NCBI GenBank assembly: GCA_944990035.1
Contig: CALYLX010000138.1
Span: 62,001-126,000, forward strand
Source: Clitopilus passeckerianus
Taxonomy: Eukaryota; Basidiomycota; Agaricomycetes; Agaricales; Entolomataceae
Length of the DNA: 64,000 bases
Direction: 5' to 3'
Part shown: in pieces, positions 57,255 through 64,000 of the stretch
How the letters are laid out: each line of letters starts with the position of its first letter
Numbering within the stretch: position 1 is the stretch's first letter
The notes under the pieces: model-generated
The model's database searches: none
What the model saw: only the letters and a program-made list of their open reading frames with translations
What the model was told of the DNA's origin: nothing
Program-made: the position numbers and the translations under genes

Positions 57255-57812
57255 ATGCCTTTCTCCCGTTTCATCCTTCCCGCCTTCGTCGTCCTAAACC
57301 TATGGACTCATGGATCAAGTGCCGCTGGCCGGATGCAGCAGAACGATAGCCAAACGCTGGAGACTCGGGGAATTCGCAACGCGGACTACAACGCCAATGG
57401 TCCTCTACCGAAGGTGGATACGGGAAATAACAGGACCATGGATTCGGGACCCTCTGAAGGGTCGATGAGAACTCCTCGAGACCTCAAAAACGAGAACACC
57501 ATCTTAGGACCTCGCCGCAACGCCGTAGCCGCCAGCCAACCAGAATACCTCCCCGCTCTCAATCATCCTTCAAGGCGGGCACTACAAACACCCAACCCAG
57601 GGGCGCAGAAGATGAGAGATTCTCTGGCTCCACGAGCTAGGCATGGCGACCGACTCACTTCTAGTGGAAACTTGGTCAAGAACTCCCGAGAAGTGGCTCC
57701 CCAAGGTGACCGCCCTGCATCGTCCGTGAACCGAAGGGATGTTTCTGCACGCCGAGCCAAAGCTGCAAAAGTTCGGCCTACTATTCCTACCCAAGCCCCA
57801 CCTTCGTTTTAA
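57255..57812 (+). CDS. Small secreted protein with dibasic sites (185 aa, intronless)
   Basis: I use ATG 57255 (MPFSRFILPAFVVLNLWTHG), which opens a clear signal peptide with likely cleavage after GSSAAG; an upstream in-frame GTG is not needed. The mature part is hydrophilic, Asn/Arg/Ser/Pro-rich, without cysteines and probably disordered. Arg-Arg pairs occur at four places (GPRR-NAV, PSRR-ALQ, VNRR-DVS, SARR-AKA), which are Kex2-type cleavage contexts. They could release short peptides (see findings). I know no family for it. The stop TAA is at 57810-57812. The secretion signal is convincing; coding status is probable, function unknown. Confidence 0.6.
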   Translation: MPFSRFILPAFVVLNLWTHGSSAAGRMQQNDSQTLETRGIRNADYNANGPLPKVDTGNNRTMDSGPSEGSMRTPRDLKNENTILGPRRNAVAASQPEYLPALNHPSRRALQTPNPGAQKMRDSLAPRARHGDRLTSSGNLVKNSREVAPQGDRPASSVNRRDVSARRAKAAKVRPTIPTQAPPSF

Positions 57813-58300
57813 GCAAATTTTGAGCGTTACTCGTCATCTCCAAGTTCCCAAATCATTCCTATTCATTTCCCAGATGCCCAAGCCTCCCCACATAAGCTCA
57901 GAAGCCAAGCTATCATTATTCTTATTTATATCACGGTCATTACCACTATATTATAACACAGCCAACAATATGGAATGAATTCACACCGACAAATTGAACA
58001 GATGTTTTTTCTTTGTTTATTGAAATTATGAATCTGTACTCTGATTCTTAACAGCGCGATATTGTTCAATTTCTACGGAATAGGTCCACGATAGCGGGAG
58101 ATCCGTGCCGGCCGATTGTGGCGTAAACTTTGAACGTACATCTGCATATGTCCATTACCCGAGAGCATGGGGTGCATCATGAGCCGTCGCTCATTGTAAA
58201 TGCAGAAGTTCCAATAGTTCCACTATACATTACTCAGATACTATAAATTGCGTATTTAATGTATCTACTGAGTATTTCTGGTCGCCAATATGGCCAGCTA
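57813..58300. other. Convergent 3' spacer
   Basis: 488 bases lie between the secreted-protein stop (+) and the receptor-like stop (-). It is AT-rich around 57910-58060, as in 3' UTR and polyadenylation sequence. No gene was supported. Confidence 0.45.
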
Positions 58301-60038
58301 TCAGCTAAATATAAGAGCATGGTTCCATGAGGTGAACTCGGGATTCCTTGGATGTAATGGGATCGCTCCGAAGTCGTACGTCAATGAGGAGCTTGCGTTG
58401 TTCCACCTGCCGTATGCCCCTTCCGGCGCTCGCCTTATTGGATTCCTGCTAGAACCGTTGCCCTCGTTCAACGGGTGGGGACGGCTGGTAGAATTTGGGT
58501 GCAGTTCAAGCCGCTGGGGAGTGTGCCGTTTAGACTGCCTGGTGACAGTCATAGGCTGAAGAACAACACTCGTCGGGCGAGGATCGGGTGGCCTGTTGGC
58601 TCTTTCGGATACTAATAGGCCATGAGGAGATGATACATCCATCTCGGAGGATGTTGCTCGATGATGCCTAACCTGAGCCGATCGTTGTTTCTTCACGAAA
58701 AGGTAAAGGAGTGCACTGAAAAGGCCATAAAGGCTCCGAATCGACGTCACGGCGAAGATCGAGCCCGAATTGACCGATGAGTGATTGCCTCGAGCCATTT
58801 GAATCCAGCTGACGATGCAGGCAGGCATATATGTCAAAATGTAGATCGCGGGATATCTGTCCAGTGACCGAATCAGTTATGCTCCTTCCTCAGGTGTACT
58901 TCATCGGACGTACCCAAGCGCTCTCAGAGAACGCAAACGGTGCCCTCGGCCTACCGCAGGCCGTATTCTAGAACCATTCTCAGACATGCACCCGTTCGCA
59001 ATTGAGGACTCCAGTTTCGCAGAGGATGCAAAAGCAGCTGCATAAACGAAGACCGAAACGCCGAGAGTCAGCCAGGCCCAGAAATATCCAGCCCACAGAT
59101 TGAAATTGTGAAATTCCTCTCCGATGCTGCAACCAACCTGCATTTCGGTTAGCCATACCCAACCGTTTGGGGAGGAGGACTAACTCACCGGTGTGGGAGA
59201 TTGGAAAGCCTTCGGTTTATTGAGGCCATTTCCCAACGCGGCCATCAGAGAGACAGTCAGCCATGACAGGATGGTGGCGATCTTAGGACCCCTTCTAAAG
59301 ATGAAACTGGTCTGGCATGGTTGGAGTGACACCAATAACAGGGTAAATACGGCGATGAACTGTATTGTAGAGCCTTGAGTATTGTCGCTGCAAAGGTAGG
59401 GTAGCTTGCTTACAAGGGTAGTACAGACGACCACCATCTCTCCCAGCTGATGCAACACACCTATTAAGCACAATCAGTGGAAATGAATGTACAGAATCCA
59501 AAAATCCATACCTTGTGCTGCACAGAAACTTCCCACCTCCACAACGCCCAAGTGTATCCATCTAATGTTCAGAACGACGCTTCCAGATTGAAGCAGCTGA
59601 GCAGAGAACAAAGAAATCTACAAATCCAATAGTTGATGGGGATCAGTTTGCAAAGTGCACGGTCGAGGTGAACGACTAACAGTGAACGTCTTCGCCGTTT
59701 TTCCAACTATATCCCGGTGGGAGCTCAGAGGTATTTTTGATATCAGTTTCCTCTAGGGCGGATCGTGAAGCCGGATGATCGTGTAGCAATAGGACGGCAT
59801 ACTCACAACGATCAAAACGAGGACAAAGAAGTCCGAAACAAAGGACAAGATACCTGCCTCAGCAAGAACCTACAACGGGGAGATTCAAAAGAGATACAGT
59901 GGTAAAGAAGACGATCAAACTCACTGTCAAGCCTATAGTTTCACTCCGATTCAAGCAGTATACGGATGGTTTTCCTCCAAGGCTTTCCAAGTATTGGTCT
60001 TGTGTACATATGATCCCTGGTGGTCTCGCAAGATCCAT
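58301..60038 (-). CDS. Seven-TM, GPCR-like membrane protein (Agaricomycete family)
   Basis: Exons fit in phase from ATG 60038 (MDLARPPGIICTQDQYLESL) to TGA 58301-58303. An example is intron GTAAGC...ACAG of 54 bases joining VCTTL to FIAVFTLLLV. Seven hydrophobic segments are visible: VLAEAGILSFVSDFFVLVLI, the LFSAQLLQSGSVVLNI region, MVVVCTTLFIAVFTLLLV, ILSWLTVSLMAALGNGL, FWAWLTLGVSVFVYAAAFA, ALGYPAIYILTYMPACIVSW, and RSLYGLFSALLYLFV. The pattern (short outer N-terminus; YP near TM6; long Ser/Arg/Pro-rich cytosolic tail of about 110 residues) resembles mushroom proteins called family-A GPCR-like. Ligand and G-protein coupling are unknown. It could instead be a non-signalling 7-TM protein. Topology is strong; the receptor role is inferred. 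Confidence 0.75.
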
Positions 60039-60897
60039 AACCCGTAGCTTCTGACCGGGTCTCAAGTGGTAGTTCCAGTTTTTCTAGGAGCCTCCCTTAT
60101 TCAAATGACAAACAGGAATCCAGAGTGGGGCGGAATTTAAGGAGGAGAGATTCCAAGTTCTACAACAATCCATATACGACGCTCAGTCATTTATCAACGC
60201 CCAAGATTTGGCCAGGTAAACGAGTTGCACAGGTCGATAGCTGATGCCAGCAAAGAAGAACTGATGAAATGATCATTATGAGAGTGGAGCTTATGGGTCA
60301 GAGAATCATGAAGAGTAGACTGCCCTCAACGTCGTGCAAGCACTTGAGGATTGGTATGACAGTGTGACTCGGTTGCCATTGTGAGTGCCATCTGCCAAGT
60401 TAGGTGGGCAACCGAGGGGCAATTGCAAGCCGAACGAGTTGTTCAGGGACGTTGAGTTTAGATTCTCTTGGCATTAGATTGCATAAACATGCCGGACTTG
60501 CCGTTCGGGGAAATCCTCTCGCTTCACCATCACTGCGACCAGTGCGACGTGGGTCAGACGACTTGCAGCATGTTCATCAACGATAGTTCAATGGTATTTC
60601 GGGCGTCTATGCGGCATAAACACACCTTTCCAACATTTTATGTACCTCGGCAGTCAGTTCAGGCCAGGGCATGGTCAGCCACGAGATGACCTTATCTGGA
60701 AATATACTTGATCCCGGCGATTTTTACCAGATCGGCAGGGCTTTGTGCACCTCTAAAATCTCGTAAGGTACTAGGATGGCCCCGCGCTGCTCGCATCCGA
60801 AGGTCAATATAAACTGCTTGCGCCTCGTAACGAGGCTATGAGCCTCTTGGACTATACCCCCTCCTAATTTTCCTCCAGAAGAGCTCGTAATTCCGTG
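60039..60897. other. Divergent promoter region between the 7-TM gene and glyoxal oxidase gene
   Basis: 859 bases lie between two divergent starts. A TATA box for the glyoxal oxidase is listed separately. ORFs in this spacer are short and overlap each other. No repeat was seen. Confidence 0.45.
60808..60813 (+). promoter_or_regulatory. TATA box (TATAAA) of glyoxal oxidase gene
   Basis: TATAAA lies 90 bp before the ATG at 60898, at the spacing expected for a regulated fungal secretory gene. Confidence 0.55.
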
Positions 60898-63363
60898 ATG
60901 CCCTCGCCTTGGTTGACCTTACTCTCGTTTGCTCTTCCATCCCTTGTTCTTGCACAAGCGGCGACTATACCTATTCCTGGCCAACCACAGAAAACCGGCA
61001 ACCTCAACCAATTCGAGATTATAGGCGACAGTCTTGTCAGTTCTCAACAGGTAAAGTCGGATTCCATCTACCAACTGGCTACCCACATCCCTCGTGAAGA
61101 GCGTGTGACTGAATCACCAACTATCAGATCTTCCTGGGAACGGAGAACACAGTCTACATCGTTGACAAGGTTGAGAACAACCCGGCGCGAATCGATGGTC
61201 ATCCAGCATGGGCTTCAGGTAAAAACGATCCCCCTTCAATTTGAAGCCCATCTGATTTAGACTTCGTCGTGCGTTTCTCTAGAATGGACTCTGGGCTCCA
61301 ACGCCCAACGACCCCTGGATGCACTAACAAATACATTCTGCGCTGTGAGTTGCGTCCCTTCCTGAATACAATATCTCATAGTGACGGCGCAACGTAAGGG
61401 TGGCAACGTGATGGGCAATGGTACATGGGTGAACGTCGGCGGAAATCAAGCCGTAACGTATGGGGGAGACGCTGCTAAAAGTCAGTATGGTGGAGGACCG
61501 TACGATGATCCGGACGGGAGACAATCGTGAGTAAACCCGGATATTCGAATGAAAAGCATTCATCTGACGTCTACCCAGAATACGGTCAGTTCATATGGTC
61601 CCGCCTCGTTGTTGCACATCCTCACCTGGTTGACCTTAGGTTACTTAACCCATGCAATGACAAAAAGTGCGACTGGTTCTTATCGCCAGATGAATCGGAT
61701 CAGCGGTGGTACCCAACAGTGTATGTTCTCCTCATTGCAGTGTATGAGCAAACATCCGCTAACGCCGGCATAAATTGGTTTCAGAGAAACGCTGGAGGAT
61801 GGCACGCTGATCATTGTAAGGAACTTCCGGCCCGACTCATCTTTCGTTCCTATCTGACATACGCATCCTGGCAGATTGGAGGTTGTAGATATGGAGGCTA
61901 TGTCAATGATGCCCAGCAAGATAATCCGACATACGAGTTTTTCCCACCGAAAGGCGGCCTCGTAACCTCACCTCTCCTTCAACGAACGTTACCAGCGAAT
62001 CTGTACCCTTTGACATGGCTGCTTCCCTCGGGCAAGCTATTCATGCAGTCAAATTGGGAAACCGTTCTTCTTGACTATCGCAAGAACAAGGAGACACCTC
62101 TTGACGATATGCCTGACGCTGTGAGGACATACCCTGCAAGCGCCGGAACAATTATGCTGCCATTAACTCCGGCGAACAATTACACAGCAACCATCCTTTT
62201 CTGTGGTGGATCAGACGTGAAGCCAAACCAGTAAGTGCTTGTCGGTTCTGCTGGCTGTGAACCCCTTTGAACTCCAATGTTACAGGTGGCACAAGTCAAG
62301 CTGGATAATCCCGAAATACCCTGCCTCGACATCGTGTGTCAAGATCACGCCAGATCAATCTTCATCCTACGTTCAAGAAGACCCGCTTCCTGAGCCACGC
62401 AGTATGGCGAGCCTTGTCTATTTGCCCGATGGGAAGATACTGTGTTTGAACGGTGCTAGGAAAGGTAGGCACCGCTCGTGTGACCAATGAATTCATTCCT
62501 AATTTGAGACTGGCATTGCAGGTACTGCTGGATATGGCAACGACTCTTGGGCTATTGGGCAGTCCTACGCAGATGACCCAGTCTTGACTCCCGTCATTTA
62601 CGACGCAAATGCACCTGCTGGGCAGAAATGGTCTTCCGAGGGACTAGGATCAAGTACTGTACCAAGGATGTACCATTCCAGCGCCCTGCTTCTCCCAGAT
62701 GGTTTGTTTATCGATTAAAGGCACGCCTTTCACTTGCTGATATTGTTGCCAGGTTCCGTCTTTGTCTCAGGCTCTAACCCGAACTCGGACTACAACCCAG
62801 GCGTGAAGTACAAGACGGAGTACCGGACAGAGTTATTCTACCCTTCTTACTACAACACCCGCCGTCCCCAACCTTCCGGCCTCCTCAAGCAATTCACTTA
62901 TGGCGGTCCTTCCTTTGACGTCTCCCTGAACTCGGATGACTTGTTCAACGATATTTCAAATGTCAACAAGACCTCGGTTGTCATAATACGCCCCGGATTC
63001 TCGACACATGCGATGAACATGGGTCAACGCTACCTTCAACTTGACCATACCTACACAGCGAATGCCAAGGCCAAGAGTGTCGTGCTGCACGTCAGTCAGT
63101 TGCCCCCAAATCCAGCTTTGTTCACGCCAGGCCCCGCTCTGATTTTTGTGGTGGTCAACGGCGTGCCTTCTATTGGCGCACAAGTTATGATTGGATCCGG
63201 CAAGTTAGGAAAGCAGGAGCTTTTGACAGCTACCAGTTTGCCACCGTCAGATTTCAGCGCTGGCTCAGCGGAGGACACCGGTGCTGCAGCGAAAGCGGAA
63301 GGGGGGCTGTTCTCGGTCTTCGTTGGAATGGTGGTTTTATGGACAATTACATCAGTTTGGTGA
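60898..63363 (+). CDS. Glyoxal oxidase-type copper radical oxidase (AA5_1), secreted, probable GPI anchor
   Basis: It oxidises aldehydes such as glyoxal and makes H2O2 that feeds peroxidases. ATG 60898 opens a signal peptide (MPSPWLTLLSFALPSLVLAQ). Active-site residues match Phanerochaete GLX by motif: the cross-linked Cys in TNTFCA-GGNVMGNG (intron 61345-61398), the radical Tyr in QRWYPT, the Tyr-His pair in RMYHSSALLLPDGSVFVSG, and the late His in GFSTHAMNMGQR. The frame between DGRQS and LLNPCND is best explained by a 6-nt microexon at 61579-61584. A later intron (donor GTAAGG near 61835) restores GTLIIIGGCRYGGYVNDAQQ. The C-terminus (GGLFSVFVGMVVLWTITSVW) is GPI-like. The stop TGA is at 63361-63363. 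The family is very secure and the gene looks intact. Confidence 0.92.
61579..61584 (+). other. 6-nt microexon (AATACG) of the glyoxal oxidase gene
   Basis: It is flanked by introns 61527-61578 (52 nt, GTGAGT...CCAG) and 61585-61639 (55 nt, GTCAGT...TTAG). Including it converts ...RQ-TC|A ATA CG|G TTA into SIRLLNPC, the expected family sequence. Skipping it leaves the frame open but drops two residues (Ile-Arg). Confidence 0.6.
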
Positions 63364-64000
63364 TGGACCTTTCTTACGAACACTTTTGGACCTGGAATCA
63401 GACAGTTGCATACTAATATACCCTTCGGAAGCTTGGGACACTTATATTTCGTCCTTATGGATTCTATCCTATTATTCTGGACTGTTTAATTAGTTATCCT
63501 GTCCTTGTAACCTTTCGGTCGTTTACTCCTATGAACTACACCCTCGTTTGGAATGCCTGATGTTGCAGCTCTACTTCATACTCTGCCAATCGTTCCTGAG
63601 TTTGGCTCCCGGGCAATCTCGACGCTCTTTCGTGTTTTCCACCCACCCGCATCCAGTTATCCCGCAACCGGTGACGTGCTCCTAGGGAGTGGATGCATTG
63701 GCAATAATAGGGATATGATCTATTTGGAGGTCTCTACGAAGTAAGTACTAGCGTACTGCGAACAAAATTATGGAATAAAGAACGAGACTTCCGCCTGCCA
63801 TGATGTACCTCCGTCGTGGTAAATCTCATGTAGGCGGAGGTCTTGAAATGAGGTGAACAGGTTCCAAGTCGATGCCCTGGGCCACGATAGTCCTCACAAT
63901 GCAACTGTGTGACCTCGGTCATCAACCCCAGAAACAAAGGAGAACAATTTCTCATACTCACGGCAATAAATGTTTTATAGATGTCAGCCACCTGCGATAG
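63364..64000. other. 3' flank of glyoxal oxidase gene, no supported gene
   Basis: The 637 bases to the window edge contain AT-rich 3' UTR sequence (about 63400-63500) and short ORFs on both strands with no recognisable product. A gene could begin just outside the window. Confidence 0.4.

Overview
The window looks like nuclear DNA of a mushroom-forming basidiomycete (Agaricomycetes). Genes are dense and lie on both strands. Most are cut by many introns of about 50-60 bases with GT(A/G)NGT donors and YAG acceptors. Several families are typical of that class: an F-box/LRR-like protein, a MYND-finger orphan, a PL14-type lyase, a glyoxal oxidase and a 7-TM receptor-like protein. No rRNA, convincing tRNA, CRISPR array or viral gene was seen. 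Exon limits given here were derived by eye from splice signals, reading phase and family knowledge.

Left part (1-14.2 kb): the 3' part of the XPF/Rad1 repair endonuclease gene (+), an F-box/LRR-like gene (+), phosphomevalonate kinase (-), ferrochelatase with a [2Fe-2S]-type C-terminus (-), an orphan single-TM protein (-), a MYND-finger protein (+), and a secreted, probably GPI-anchored PL14-type polysaccharide lyase (-).

The most striking object is at 14.4-18.2 kb: a complete DNA transposon of 3,764 bp. It has perfect 16-bp terminal inverted repeats (14413-14428 and 18161-18176), is bounded by a perfect 7-bp direct repeat CAACCGC (14406-14412 and 18177-18183), and carries one intronless ORF of 970 codons. 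I do not recognise the protein as a named superfamily, but it has a D...D...CxxH...E arrangement like RNase-H-fold transposases. The element sits in what was a ~350-bp divergent promoter between the PL14 gene and an amino-acid transporter gene.

Middle part (18.3-35.7 kb): AVT/SLC38-type amino-acid transporter (+), EF-hand MscS-like mechanosensitive channel (+), RNA polymerase II subunit Rpb3 with an unusual Gly/Trp-rich tail (-), acyl-CoA synthetase (+), a probable Rrn5-like Pol I factor (+), and a quinone-oxidoreductase-like MDR enzyme (-).

Right part (35.9-64 kb): an ~11.8-kb TOM1/HUWE1-type HECT ubiquitin ligase gene (-), divergent from the SUB1/PC4 coactivator gene (+), which is tail-to-tail with an ADCK1/Mcp2-type mitochondrial atypical kinase gene (-). 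A gene-poor stretch follows (51.4-57.2 kb) with one possible small gene behind a TATA box. Then come a small secreted protein with dibasic sites (+), a 7-TM receptor-like protein (-), and a GPI-type glyoxal oxidase (+) whose reading frame seems to need a 6-nt microexon.

The housekeeping genes form no operon-like pathway. The extracellular genes (PL14, glyoxal oxidase, small secreted protein, receptor-like protein, amino-acid transporter) fit nutrient acquisition and wall or plant-polymer processing.
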